Positions 17,897 to 26,608 of a DNA stretch of 64,000 nt are shown in pieces. A program made the position numbers and the translations under genes. The stretch lies in contig NZ_QEKQ01000003.1 of the NCBI RefSeq assembly GCF_003096655.1, positions 212,942 through 276,941 on the forward strand, given 5' to 3'. The notes under the pieces are model-generated. The model did not search any database. It saw only the letters and a program-made list of their open reading frames with translations, and was not told where the DNA came from. This DNA is from Tamilnaduibacter salinus (GTDB lineage Bacteria; Pseudomonadota; Gammaproteobacteria; Pseudomonadales; Oleiphilaceae). Positions within the stretch are counted from its first letter, which is position 1; each line of letters opens with the position of its first letter.

Positions 17897-18886
17897 ATGC
17901 CCCTGACAAGCCCCACCCACCGGATCGGTATTCTGCTGTTGCCGGAGTTTCCCTTTTCCGGGCTCGGGGCGCTTTTGGATCCGCTTTTCATTGCCAACTG
18001 GCTGGCCCAGGAAGCGCGCTTCGAGTGGCACCTTCTGGGGCCGGAAGCCAGTGTCCGCGCCTCCAACGGCGTCCCGTTGGCAGTGGAAACGGAATGGCCG
18101 GCACCCACGGATCTGGACACTGTGTTTGTGCTGGCCAGTTTCGAAACCAAGTCCCTGCGCAATGACCGTCAGGTTCGCATGTGGCTGCGACACTGTGACG
18201 CGGCGGGCGTCCGGCTTGCCGGTGTGGAAATGGGTGTTGACGTCCTGGCGGCAGCGGGGCAACTGGAGGGACATCGGGCGGCGGTTCACTGGGACAATCT
18301 GGAGGGCTTTCAGGAGCTTTACCCGCACATTCATGCGGTGAGCGAGTTGTACACTCTCTCGGAGAATCGCATGACGTGTGCCGGCGGTACGGCGGTTCTG
18401 GATATGGTGATGGCCTGGCTGTCGACACGACTGGAAGCGCCGCTCACCGATACGCTGCGGGATCACCTGCTGGAGCGTCGCCAGCGCCCGGCGAATCTGC
18501 AGCAGCTGTCCCACGCGCCAGAGCACCAGGTGGCGATCTCCGCCCAGATGAGGCGCCTCGTCCGGCTGATGCACCAGACCCTCGAGTCCCCGTTGAGTGC
18601 CGAGGCGCTGGCCGAGGCGGTGGGATTGTCGGTCCGTCAGTTGGAGCGCCGTTTTCGTTCAGAGGTCGGCCTCTCCCCGAAGCGGTATTATCTGCAGCTG
18701 CGGATCAACCGGGCCCATCGTTTATTGCAGCAGACGGATTTGAGTGTGTCCGACGTGGCGACCAGTGCCGGCTTCGCCTCGCTGGAGCATTTTTCCAGGA
18801 CCTATCGGCGATTTTTCGACTGTGCGCCGAGTGAGGACCGGGTTCAGTCCCGAGATGCCCCGGTACTGCCGGTGCAGCGTCTGTAG
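17897..18886 (+). CDS. GlxA family AraC-type transcriptional regulator
   Basis: A 329-aa regulator. The N-terminal half (about residues 8-190) is a DJ-1/PfpI-like amidase-fold domain. The C-terminal part (about 225-320) has two helix-turn-helix motifs, with LSAEALAEAVGLSVRQLERR and VSDVATSAGFASLEHFSRTY. This layout is that of GbdR, CdhR and similar activators that sense glycine betaine, dimethylglycine or carnitine. It supports the idea that the upstream cluster degrades a quaternary or methylated amine. The chosen ATG is 8 nt after the aldolase stop. It is likely an activator of its own operon through the AT-rich repeats at 12611-12649. Confidence 0.9.
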   Translation: MPLTSPTHRIGILLLPEFPFSGLGALLDPLFIANWLAQEARFEWHLLGPEASVRASNGVPLAVETEWPAPTDLDTVFVLASFETKSLRNDRQVRMWLRHCDAAGVRLAGVEMGVDVLAAAGQLEGHRAAVHWDNLEGFQELYPHIHAVSELYTLSENRMTCAGGTAVLDMVMAWLSTRLEAPLTDTLRDHLLERRQRPANLQQLSHAPEHQVAISAQMRRLVRLMHQTLESPLSAEALAEAVGLSVRQLERRFRSEVGLSPKRYYLQLRINRAHRLLQQTDLSVSDVATSAGFASLEHFSRTYRRFFDCAPSEDRVQSRDAPVLPVQRL

Positions 18887-19122
18887 CGTTGGACGAAAAA
18901 CGGCGTCGCCTTTTTCCGCCGCGCCTGTTAGGATAGCCACCATCCTGCCTCGAGGGATCTCGCCACACGCTGGCGAAACCACTTCGATACGACCTTTCAG
19001 AGGACGGCCCACCCGCCGAATCGGGACGCGCGCCGTAGTCGTTTATTCAATCGTGATTGTTCACGCGCCCGACGGCTCGTCGCCAATAACCGACGAATGA
19101 CCGGGTGTCCAAGAGTATTCCA

Positions 19123-20421
19123 ATGATGCGTTTTTCCGATCTCGGCCTGTCCGAGCAGCTCGTTCGTGCCACGTCCGAGCAGAAGTACGATACCCCCACG
19201 AAGATCCAGTCCGAAGCCATTCCCGCGGTCCTGTCCGGACGCGATGTCATGGCCGCGGCCCAGACCGGCACGGGCAAGACTGCCGGTTTCACGCTGCCCC
19301 TGCTCCAGCGTCTCGGCGCTCGCCCGCGCAATGGGCGTGGCGTGCGTGCCCTGGTCCTGACACCGACCCGTGAGCTGGCGGCGCAGGTCCATGACAGCGT
19401 TCATCTGTACGGTCGCTACGCGAAGATCCGCTCCACCGTCGTGTTCGGCGGGGTGAAGATCAATCCCCAGATCAACAAGCTGCGTCGCGGCGTCGACGTG
19501 CTGGTGGCCACGCCCGGCCGACTGCTGGACCTGTACCAGCAGGGCGCGGTGGAGTTCGACGCGCTGGAAACCCTGATCATGGACGAAGCGGACCGCATGC
19601 TCGACATGGGCTTCATCCGTGACATCCGCCGGATCCTGTCGCTGCTGCCGAAAGAGCGCCAGAACCTGATGTTCTCCGCCACCTTCTCCGGTGAGATCCG
19701 CAAGCTGGCGGGCAGCATGCTCAACAATCCGGTGGAAATCGACGTGGCGCCGCGCAACACCGCGGCCGAAACAGTTCAGCAGTCGGTCCACCCGGTGGAC
19801 CAGGGGCGCAAGGCGGACCTGCTCACCCAATTGGTGGCGGACAAGCGCTGGGAACAGGTGCTGGTGTTCACCCGCACCAAGCATGGCGCCAACAAGCTGA
19901 CCACCCGTCTGGAAAAGGACGGCATCAGCGCCGCCGCCATCCACGGCAACAAGTCTCAGGGCGCGCGCACCAAAGCGCTCAAAGGCTTCAAGGATGGCCG
20001 CGTCCGGGTACTGGTCGCCACCGACATCGCCGCGCGGGGGCTGGATATCAAGCAGCTTCCACAGGTGGTGAACTTTGAGCTGCCGCAGGTGCCTGAGGAC
20101 TACGTCCACCGCATTGGTCGGACCGGTCGCGCCGGTGAAACCGGTCACGCCGTGTCTCTGGTTAGCCCGGACGAAGCACCGATGCTGGGCGGCATTGAGA
20201 AGCTGATCAGCCGGGAGATTCCGCGTGAGACCATCGATGGCTTCGAGCCGAGCCGGGCGCTGAACGTGCGTGCCAAAGGCGGGAAGCCCGGTGGTCGCTC
20301 TGGTGGCCCGAAAGGTGGTAACCGCAATGCCCGGCCGGGGCGTGGTGGCGGTGGTGGATCCCGCGGGCGCGGCCAGCCGGGCCGGGGTCGCTCCAGTGGT
20401 CCGGCCCGCCGTTCGGCCTGA
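19123..20421 (+). CDS. rhlE: DEAD-box ATP-dependent RNA helicase RhlE
   Basis: A 432-aa helicase with all core motifs: Q motif (F-x-[16 protein letters not shown]), AQTGTGKT (motif I), PTRELA (Ia), TPGR (Ib), DEAD variant [11 protein letters not shown] (II), SAT (III), and [10 protein letters not shown] (VI). A Gly/Arg-rich basic tail of about 60 residues follows ([15 protein letters not shown]), typical of RhlE and used for RNA or RNase E contact. Cytoplasmic, acting on rRNA and mRNA structure. Conserved sequence begins at [10 protein letters not shown]; an upstream GTG at 19105 would add six residues. Its stop lies 1 nt from the stop of the convergent membrane protein gene. Confidence 0.93.
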   Translation: MMRFSDLGLSEQLVRATSEQKYDTPTKIQSEAIPAVLSGRDVMAAAQTGTGKTAGFTLPLLQRLGARPRNGRGVRALVLTPTRELAAQVHDSVHLYGRYAKIRSTVVFGGVKINPQINKLRRGVDVLVATPGRLLDLYQQGAVEFDALETLIMDEADRMLDMGFIRDIRRILSLLPKERQNLMFSATFSGEIRKLAGSMLNNPVEIDVAPRNTAAETVQQSVHPVDQGRKADLLTQLVADKRWEQVLVFTRTKHGANKLTTRLEKDGISAAAIHGNKSQGARTKALKGFKDGRVRVLVATDIAARGLDIKQLPQVVNFELPQVPEDYVHRIGRTGRAGETGHAVSLVSPDEAPMLGGIEKLISREIPRETIDGFEPSRALNVRAKGGKPGGRSGGPKGGNRNARPGRGGGGGSRGRGQPGRGRSSGPARRSA

Positions 20422-20422
20422 T

Positions 20423-21106
20423 TCAGTGGCCGGAGGTGAGCGTCGCGCGGAAACCGCTGCGGCGCCACAGCAGGGCCAGCCAGAGGGCGTGCGCGTTGAT
20501 CAGTAACGCCAGCACCCACTCGAAGGCGTCGTCCACGGTACTGTAGAACTCGTAAACGGTGCCGTGGAGGATCACGGACAGAATGCCCACGGCCAGCGTC
20601 AGCTCACAGAGCCAGAGCAGGCGCTGGCCGGTCTTCCGCCAGCCCGGAATGGCCCGGAGCTGGGCGCTGATCAGCAGCTCGGCGATGAAACTCAGAGAAA
20701 AGTACAGCACCACGCCAATCCGGCGGATCAGGTTGAATCCCTCCCCCTCATGGCCGAGCGCCACCGTATAGCCGGCAAGCGATACCCCGGCCACCAGACC
20801 CAGCCAGGGCAGCCAGAGTCGCCCCCGGCCATGCCCGCCCAGTGACTCCAGCCAGAACCGGTTCAGCGTCCACATCCCGATACCCAGCAGTGCGCCGGGC
20901 AGCATCGTGCCCTTGAAGAGGAAGTAGGACGTGCCGTAGCGCCCTGTGCGGCTGATGCTGGTGCAGCTGTCCCAGTAGGGAATGCACCAGGGCACATGGT
21001 TTTCCAGAACAGAAACCAGGAACGTCAGGTGAATGGTGATCATCGGCACCAGCGCCGCCGTCAGCGCCAGCCACCAGAGCGGGATGGAACGTGCTTTCTC
21101 AACCAT
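20423..21106 (-). CDS. Frag1/DRAM-like polytopic membrane protein
   Basis: A 227-aa protein with about six hydrophobic helices. A loop after helix 1 holds two cysteines and aromatic residues (CIPYWDSCTSISRTGRYG). This loop and the helix pattern resemble the Frag1/DRAM/Sfk1 family, whose eukaryotic members act in membrane lipid asymmetry and autophagy; bacterial roles are unknown. A much longer frame extends upstream, but the extension is low in hydrophobicity and repeats common residues, so I start at MVEKARSIPLWWLAL. It points towards RhlE and is separated from it by one base. Confidence 0.65.
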   Translation of the reverse strand: MVEKARSIPLWWLALTAALVPMITIHLTFLVSVLENHVPWCIPYWDSCTSISRTGRYGTSYFLFKGTMLPGALLGIGMWTLNRFWLESLGGHGRGRLWLPWLGLVAGVSLAGYTVALGHEGEGFNLIRRIGVVLYFSLSFIAELLISAQLRAIPGWRKTGQRLLWLCELTLAVGILSVILHGTVYEFYSTVDDAFEWVLALLINAHALWLALLWRRSGFRATLTSGH

Positions 21107-21252
21107 GGTCGGTCTCTCTGATCGAACGTGGTCGCTGTCAGTATAACCGTATGCACGGAATTGGCGACGAATCATCCAACTGCGATACCATGCGCCGCTT
21201 TGTCGATCGGGGCCCTGCCGGGACCCGCCACTGTTCGAACTGAGGAAGCTTG

Positions 21253-22587
21253 ATGAACGCGGTTGTGCTGGCCATCCTGGTGATGGTGACCCTGTGTCTG
21301 TTTGGTGTGTCGGTCGTTGCATCGTTGATCGTCGCGACGCTGGTTGGTGGTCTTTGGGCCGGCATGGCGATGCCGGAGTTGCTGACCGCGTTCCATGATG
21401 GGTTGGGCAATGGCGCCAAGGTGGCCCTGTCCTATGCCGTGTTGGGGGCGTTCGCCGTGGCACTGTCCCGTTCCGGGATCACGCAGTCGCTGTCGCGCCG
21501 CGCCATCCGGACGCTGAAACGCGACGGGGGCGGTCAGAAACGTTCTTTCGTCCTTTACAGTCTGCTGGCCGTGCTCTTGGCGTTTGCGGTCAGCTCCCAG
21601 AATCTGATCCCCGTGCACATTGCGTTCATTCCGGTGCTGGTGCCACCGCTGCTGGCGCTGATGAACCATCTGGAACTGGATCGCCGGGCCGTCGCCTGCG
21701 TGATCACCTTCGGGATTACCGCCCCCTATATGCTGCTGCCGGTGGGCTTTGGTTCCATCTTCCTGAACGACATCCTGCTCAGTAATGTCACCGAGGCGGG
21801 GCTGTCGATCAGCCGAAGTCAGGTTCCCATGGCGATGCTGATTCCGATCGGTGGCATGGCGCTGGGCCTGATTGTCGCCGTCACCGTCAGTTATCGCGGC
21901 CGTCGCCAGTATGCGGACGTGGCCCTCTCCCACGGCGATGAGACGCCGGACGAGGCCGCCGCCAAACTCCAACCCTGGCAGATGATCGTGCTGGCACTGG
22001 CGCTTGTGGGGACCGTTGGCGTTCAGCTCTGGACCGGTTCCATGGTCATGGGCGGCATTTTCGGTTTCGCGGTGCTGTCGCTGAGTGGTGTGTTCCACTG
22101 GAACGAGCAGGACGACATCTTCACCGAAGGCATGCGGATGATGGCGCTCGTGGGCTTCATCATGATCGCGGCCAACGGCTTCGCGGGTGTGATGCAGGCC
22201 AGCGGTGAAGTGGAGGCTCTGGTCAGCCAGTCCACGGACCTGATCGGCGACAACCAGGCGCTGGCGGCGTTCATCATGCTGTTGGTCGGGCTGTTCATTA
22301 CCATGGGCATTGGGTCGTCCTTCTCGACGATCCCGATCATCGCCTCGCTCTACGTGCCGCTCGCGATGAATTTCGGCTTCTCGCCCATGGCGACCGTCGC
22401 ACTGGTCGGCACCGCCGGGGCGCTGGGGGATGCCGGCTCACCGGCTTCGGATTCAACGCTCGGGCCCACCTCCGGACTGAATGCGGATGGCCAGCACAAT
22501 CACATCTGGGACAGCGTCGTGCCGACGTTCATCCACTACAACATTCCGCTGTTGGTGTTTGGCTGGGTCGCCGCGATGGTGCTGTGA
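21253..22587 (+). CDS. Na+/H+ antiporter family protein (NhaC-like)
   Basis: A 444-aa inner-membrane protein with about eleven hydrophobic segments. It fits the Na+/H+ antiporter family related to NhaC and YuiF. Conserved features include polar residues inside helices (LSRSGITQSL, SSQNLIPVHIAFIPVLVPPLL) and the late GDAGSPASDSTLGPTSG segment. It would exchange Na+ or a small organic acid for protons and help with salt or pH stress. A GAGGAAG site precedes the ATG. The gene is divergent from the Frag1-like gene and abuts the convergent binding-protein gene with no spacing. Confidence 0.82.
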   Translation: MNAVVLAILVMVTLCLFGVSVVASLIVATLVGGLWAGMAMPELLTAFHDGLGNGAKVALSYAVLGAFAVALSRSGITQSLSRRAIRTLKRDGGGQKRSFVLYSLLAVLLAFAVSSQNLIPVHIAFIPVLVPPLLALMNHLELDRRAVACVITFGITAPYMLLPVGFGSIFLNDILLSNVTEAGLSISRSQVPMAMLIPIGGMALGLIVAVTVSYRGRRQYADVALSHGDETPDEAAAKLQPWQMIVLALALVGTVGVQLWTGSMVMGGIFGFAVLSLSGVFHWNEQDDIFTEGMRMMALVGFIMIAANGFAGVMQASGEVEALVSQSTDLIGDNQALAAFIMLLVGLFITMGIGSSFSTIPIIASLYVPLAMNFGFSPMATVALVGTAGALGDAGSPASDSTLGPTSGLNADGQHNHIWDSVVPTFIHYNIPLLVFGWVAAMVL

Positions 22588-23451
22588 TTAACCGTCTTCT
22601 CCGGGGCGGTGCCAGAACCGGTCCGGGATGGTATTGAGGGACTTGAAGGCGTCCGGCAAGGCCAGCCGGATCAGTGTGCGATCCGTGAGTCGGGCTTGCC
22701 TGAGCGCTTTCTGGATCGTGGGATGCTGCCGGAAATGGTCCATGAAAGCGCCGGACCGGTAGGCGTTCAGCAATCCGGTTGTCAGAATGTCGTGTAACTC
22801 GGATCGTTCGCGTGAGACGTAGAGGAAGTAGTCGTAGCGCCATACCAGGGCAATTCGGGGCTCGACTGTCAGCAGTTGCCGATTGTCTCTGGCCAGCTCG
22901 GTGAACACTTCCTGAATGCCCCGGTGGAAGAACTCGAAACGGCCGTATTCCAGCATCCGCCAGAGGTTGTCGTAGGTACTGGTAATGACTTTGAGTCCGT
23001 TGTTGCTGAGAATCCGGGTGTCGGGCCAGCCAATCCCGGAACCGATCCGGAACGGTCTCAGGTCTTTAATGTCCGCTAGCGGTGCGCGCTCCTTTAAAGC
23101 CTTTCGTGGCGTGACCAGAAGTCGATATCCAAGCAATCCCCGGGTCAGTGGAACGTCCACCTGCAGGAATCGGTCTTCGCGCACCGGACTGTAGCCGCTG
23201 AAGAACACATTGATGCGCGGGTTCGGGGTTTCCAGGGTGGTGAGAATGCGCTGCTGGGTCATACCCTCAAGGGGAACGATCCGGAGGGTGTGATCGCCGG
23301 GGGCATGCTCCAGGGCAAGTCGAACCACTGACAACTCATAATCGAAGATGTCCGCATCACCGTGCAGAAGGCCCACACGGAACTCCACCGCCTGTGTTGC
23401 AAACGGAATCCAAAGCAGCAGGGCTGTCAGGAGACATCGACAGTGGCGCAC
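22588..23451 (-). CDS. Periplasmic substrate-binding protein, SBP_bac_3-like
   Basis: A 287-aa exported protein. The signal peptide spans about residues 1-21 (cut near TQA-VE). The body has the type 2 periplasmic binding fold seen in amino-acid-binding proteins: a hinge segment, IKDLRPFRIGSGIGWPDTRILSNNG, and FHRGIQEVFTEL. Many orphan proteins of this kind occur in marine gammaproteobacteria and may be solute sensors rather than transport components, since no ABC permease is nearby. The ligand is unknown. It ends exactly where the antiporter gene ends on the other strand. Confidence 0.75.
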   Translation of the reverse strand: MRHCRCLLTALLLWIPFATQAVEFRVGLLHGDADIFDYELSVVRLALEHAPGDHTLRIVPLEGMTQQRILTTLETPNPRINVFFSGYSPVREDRFLQVDVPLTRGLLGYRLLVTPRKALKERAPLADIKDLRPFRIGSGIGWPDTRILSNNGLKVITSTYDNLWRMLEYGRFEFFHRGIQEVFTELARDNRQLLTVEPRIALVWRYDYFLYVSRERSELHDILTTGLLNAYRSGAFMDHFRQHPTIQKALRQARLTDRTLIRLALPDAFKSLNTIPDRFWHRPGEDG

Positions 23452-23526
23452 GATACTTGACCCCCAGTCTTCAATAACCGCTTTCCATGGGTCGGGATGG
23501 CGGGCCCGGATCCTGAGGGCCGACCC

Positions 23527-23991
23527 TTAGTCTAGACCCACCGTGTGTGATTCGTCATCCTTGAGCATCACATCCCGGATGCTGAGATCCCGACCATCGG
23601 CATCCTGAACCACCATGGGCCGGACCGGACGGCCAGTGGCCCTGTCCCGCAGGTCGAGAGGTGCGTGTTCCTGCGCTGGCGTCCAGCGGTCGCCCCACTG
23701 GCGCAGCGCCATCACCACGGGAAACAGGTCGCGCCCCTTGTCCGTCAGCCGGTATTCGTGGCGGGAACCGTGCTCGCCCACGTCCACCTTTTTCAGCACG
23801 CCGTGCTCCACCAACCGCGCCAGCCGATCACAGAGGATGTTGCGGGCAATGCCCAGCTCGCGCTGGAAGTCCACGAACCGGCGGGTGCCATACATCGCGT
23901 GCAGCACCACCAGCAGGGACCACCAGTCGCCCACCTCATTGAGCGCGCGGGCAACGGAGCAGTTGGCATTATCGAATCGTTTACGGGCCAT
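23527..23991 (-). CDS. HxlR family transcriptional regulator
   Basis: A 154-aa winged-helix protein. It starts with the HxlR signature region: a cysteine near the N-terminus (ANCSVARALNEVGDWWSLLV), then FVDFQRELGIARNILCDRL as the recognition helix and LTDKGRDL as the wing. HxlR proteins act as dimers and often sense electrophiles, aldehydes or redox stress through the N-terminal cysteine. It is divergent from the alkene reductase at 24118, the usual arrangement for HxlR control of such enzymes. A palindrome in the shared intergenic region is a likely operator. Confidence 0.9.
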   Translation of the reverse strand: MARKRFDNANCSVARALNEVGDWWSLLVVLHAMYGTRRFVDFQRELGIARNILCDRLARLVEHGVLKKVDVGEHGSRHEYRLTDKGRDLFPVVMALRQWGDRWTPAQEHAPLDLRDRATGRPVRPMVVQDADGRDLSIRDVMLKDDESHTVGLD

Positions 23992-24040
23992 ATCCGGAAT
24001 TCTACCGAATCCGGTTGCGTTAAAAAACCAGACCCGATAG

Positions 24041-24057
24041 GGTTTCGTTATGAAACC
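24041..24057. promoter_or_regulatory. Candidate HxlR operator
   Basis: GGTTTCGTTATGAAACC is a perfect 6-bp inverted repeat with a 5-nt spacer, midway between the divergent hxlR-type gene and the alkene reductase. Position and symmetry fit a dimeric repressor site. Confidence 0.55.
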
Positions 24058-24117
24058 GAATTGAGAAGGTTGCGAACCGATGGACCGGTGCGACCGCCGT
24101 GATGAGGAGACTTCGAT

Positions 24118-25230
24118 ATGAGCCTGAACCTTGGTCCGCTGTTCGAGCCGTTCCAGCTACACAACCTGACCCTGCGCAACCGGGTCGCCATGGCGCCGAT
24201 GACGCGCAGTTTCTCGCCAGGCAACGTCCCCAACGAGAAGGTCGTCGATTACTACCGTCGTCGTGCCGAAGGCGGCGTGGGCCTTCTGATCACCGAAGGC
24301 ACCACCGTCAATCACGCCGGAGCCAACGGCTACGAAAACGTGCCGTTCTTCCACGGCGAAGACAGCCTGGCGGGCTGGAAAGCGGTGGTGGATGCGGTTC
24401 ACGAAGCGGGTGGCGCCATTTTCCCGCAGCTCTGGCACGTGGGCGCGGTGCGCCGCGAAGGGATGGAGCCGGACCCGTCCGTGCCCGGCTTCAGCCCTTC
24501 TGGCCTCTATGCACCGGGCAAGCCCAACGGCCGGGCGATGACCGAGAGCGACATTGCCGATGTGGTCACCGCCTTTGCCGACGCGGCGCAGGATGCCAAG
24601 GCGCTGGGCTTTGATGGCGTCGAGATCCATGGCGCCCACGGTTACCTGATCGACCAGTTCTTCTGGGAGGGCACCAATAACCGCGAGGATGCGTACGGCG
24701 GCAGCATGGCGAAACGCCAGCGCTTCGCCATCGAGATCATTGAAGCGGTGCGCGAGCGCGTGGGCCCGGACTTCCCGATCATGCTGCGCTATTCCCAGTG
24801 GAAAATGCAGGACTATGAGGCGAAGCTGGCGCGCACGCCGGAGGAACTGGAGCAGTTCCTCGCGCCACTGTCCGAGGCCGGTGTGGACATCTTCCACGCC
24901 TCGACGCGCCGCTTCTGGGAGCCGGAATTCGACGGTTCGTCCCTCAACCTTGCCGGCTGGACCAAAAAGCTCACCGGCAAGCCGGCCATGTCCGTCGGCA
25001 GCGTCGGCCTGACCCAGGACTTCATCAGCGGCACCTTTGCCAGTAAGCAGGCCGCCGTTGAGCAGTCCGGCATCGACGAGCTGGTTGAGCGCATGAACGC
25101 CGGCGAATTCGATCTCATTGCCGTCGGCCGCGCCCTGCTGCAGGACCCGCAATGGCTGAACAAGATGAAAGACGGCCGCTCGGACGAGATCGACGCGTTC
25201 GCAAAGGCCTCGTTGAAAGAACTCTACTGA
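24118..25230 (+). CDS. Alkene reductase, old yellow enzyme family (NemA-like)
   Basis: A 370-aa FMN enzyme of the old yellow enzyme family. The TIM barrel begins LFEPFQLHNLTLRNRVAMAPMTRS. The substrate-binding pair is HGAHGYLIDQFFWEGTNNRED near residues 180-198, and the FMN phosphate region is near VGRALLQDPQ at the C-terminus. It should reduce activated C=C bonds of enals, enones or nitro compounds with NAD(P)H, as E. coli NemA does. Length and motifs match the NemA/Xenobiotic reductase group. It is divergent from an HxlR regulator, and NemA-type genes are often induced by electrophiles. A terminator follows at 25254. Confidence 0.93.
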   Translation: MSLNLGPLFEPFQLHNLTLRNRVAMAPMTRSFSPGNVPNEKVVDYYRRRAEGGVGLLITEGTTVNHAGANGYENVPFFHGEDSLAGWKAVVDAVHEAGGAIFPQLWHVGAVRREGMEPDPSVPGFSPSGLYAPGKPNGRAMTESDIADVVTAFADAAQDAKALGFDGVEIHGAHGYLIDQFFWEGTNNREDAYGGSMAKRQRFAIEIIEAVRERVGPDFPIMLRYSQWKMQDYEAKLARTPEELEQFLAPLSEAGVDIFHASTRRFWEPEFDGSSLNLAGWTKKLTGKPAMSVGSVGLTQDFISGTFASKQAAVEQSGIDELVERMNAGEFDLIAVGRALLQDPQWLNKMKDGRSDEIDAFAKASLKELY

Positions 25231-25253
25231 GCTGGACGTGACGGGTCTGAAGG

Positions 25254-25277
25254 AGCCGTCCCAAGGGGTGGCTTTTT
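25254..25277 (+). terminator. Factor-independent terminator after alkene reductase
   Basis: AGCCGTCCC-AAG-GGGTGGCT forms a stem with two wobble pairs, followed by a TTTTT run. It lies 24 nt after the stop codon. Confidence 0.75.
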
Positions 25278-25306
25278 CGTGTCTGGAATCCCGTTCTGGC
25301 CGGTTG

Positions 25307-25329
25307 TTGGGCTTCCGTTGTCAGCCCAA
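25307..25329. repeat. Single unit of the TTGGGCT/AGCCCAA dispersed repeat
   Basis: A 23-nt palindromic stretch with arms TTGGGCT and AGCCCAA. It matches 20 of 23 positions of the arm at 34183-34205, so it is a lone copy of the repeat that forms the large inverted repeat there. Confidence 0.65.
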
Positions 25330-25366
25330 CCTCCGGGGCTGATTCTTCCCGGAGCGGCCTGAGCGC

Positions 25367-25810
25367 TCACCAGATCGTGATCAACGCACCGATACCGAGG
25401 ATGGCCGAGCCGCCGACTTCGGCGATGATCAGTGCGGCCATGAAGGCGGTCACCAGGGCGGGCGGGACGTCCCGGCGTCCGAGCTGGTGGGGTTTGCGGA
25501 GCTGGTTGGCGGTGTCGCGTAGCCAGCCGTGGATGATGTACGTGGCGATCGCCAGGGCGAAAAAGGACAGCGCTGCGGCGGCGGCCAGGGCGTCGAGCCA
25601 GTCGGGAAAGGCACTCAGTGCCGCCAGCCAGCCCAGCAGCACAGCGGCAAAGCTGTAGAGCAGGGAGCTGCGGTGGGCGACATCCACGTAGCGGGGTGCC
25701 GTCGCCCGCTCCGAGTTGGCCATGCAGGCATACTTCCAGATCCCGGTCATCAGGCCCGTCATGAAGAACACGACCGCTGCCGTGACGCAAAGCTTCTCAG
25801 CGAGACTCAT
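25367..25810 (-). CDS. Small polytopic membrane protein of unknown function
   Basis: A 147-aa protein with four clear hydrophobic helices (for example LCVTAAVVFFMTGLMTGIW, SFAAVLLGWLAALSAF, LSFFALAIATYIIHGW and a final AALIIAEVGGSAILGIGALI). I recognise no family with certainty; the layout resembles small DUF membrane proteins. It lies downstream of the TetR gene on the same strand, and its ATG overlaps the last 14 nt of that gene, so the two are probably co-transcribed. A GTG nine nucleotides further upstream is another possible start. Confidence 0.7.
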   Translation of the reverse strand: MSLAEKLCVTAAVVFFMTGLMTGIWKYACMANSERATAPRYVDVAHRSSLLYSFAAVLLGWLAALSAFPDWLDALAAAAALSFFALAIATYIIHGWLRDTANQLRKPHQLGRRDVPPALVTAFMAALIIAEVGGSAILGIGALITIW

Positions 25811-26432
25811 TGGGCACACCTGAAGCCAGTGTTTCCAGTGGGGTCGACTCGACCAGCGCCCCCCGGAACTGCCGGTTGATGAAGCGTTCGGTCTCGCCCT
25901 GGATGCGCTCGCGCTGCTCCGGTTTCTCGACGTACTCGAGCGCCCGGAACAGGATGTATCGAATGGTCATCTGGGAGATCTCGTGGATGGTAGCGGTGTC
26001 GAGACCGGGCACGAGATCCCTCTCGATAATGTCTTCGGCCATCTCCCGGGCGCTGGCTTCAAGCTGGTTTTCCAGGGCCCGGCGCAGGACCGACGACGGG
26101 CCGTTCAGCTCCCGCACCGCTACAGTCGTCGCCGCCGGATTTTCCTGGAAGTAGCCGAACACCCAGCGGACTGTATCGTGCGCTGCCTGATCGTGGGTCT
26201 GGGCCGACTGGCGCAGTTCCCGCACCGCCTGTTTCATCTCTCCGGCCAGATGGCCGAGCACCACCAGTCCAAAATCGTCCAGGTTCCTGAAGTGACGATA
26301 GAAGGTGTTGGGGTTCAGCCCCGCCTCCCGGGCCACTTCCCGCAGACTCAATGACGTCAGGCTCCGGCTCTTGGTGCAGAGTCGCAGGGCTGCTTCGACC
26401 AGTTTCAGTTTGCCGCCGGTCAGCGTGATCAT
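25797..26432 (-). CDS. TetR family transcriptional repressor
   Basis: A 211-aa regulator. The N-terminal helix-turn-helix (about residues 5-50) reads SLREVAREAGLNPNTFYRHF, a strong TetR match close to FabR-like members. The C-terminal helical domain binds an unknown ligand. It is divergent from the flavin monooxygenase at 26609. The region between them holds three evenly spaced copies of a 16-bp palindrome, which likely bind this repressor and control both directions. It is co-transcribed with the small membrane protein downstream. Confidence 0.92.
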   Translation of the reverse strand: MITLTGGKLKLVEAALRLCTKSRSLTSLSLREVAREAGLNPNTFYRHFRNLDDFGLVVLGHLAGEMKQAVRELRQSAQTHDQAAHDTVRWVFGYFQENPAATTVAVRELNGPSSVLRRALENQLEASAREMAEDIIERDLVPGLDTATIHEISQMTIRYILFRALEYVEKPEQRERIQGETERFINRQFRGALVESTPLETLASGVPNESR

Positions 26433-26501
26433 TGGCGCCGCCTCTCTGTCGGGGACGAGGTGTTGTCATCAGGGGCCATCGCCCCGTCTGTGCTTTGAAA
26501 A

Positions 26502-26562
26502 GTATACACACGTCTACTTAAAGCGTATACAGTTGTCTACAACACGGTAGACGAGTGTCTAC
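26502..26562. promoter_or_regulatory. Three tandem TetR-type operators
   Basis: Three 16-bp elements: GTATACACACGTCTAC (26502-26517), GTATACAGTTGTCTAC (26525-26540) and GTAGACGAGTGTCTAC (26547-26562). The third is a perfect inverted repeat around a 4-nt spacer. Start-to-start spacings are 23 and 22 bp, about two helix turns, so bound dimers would sit on one DNA face. Confidence 0.75.
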
Positions 26563-26608
26563 ATTGCCAACAACAAGACAGGGCGCGACGGTCCTTAAAG
26601 AGGTGACT

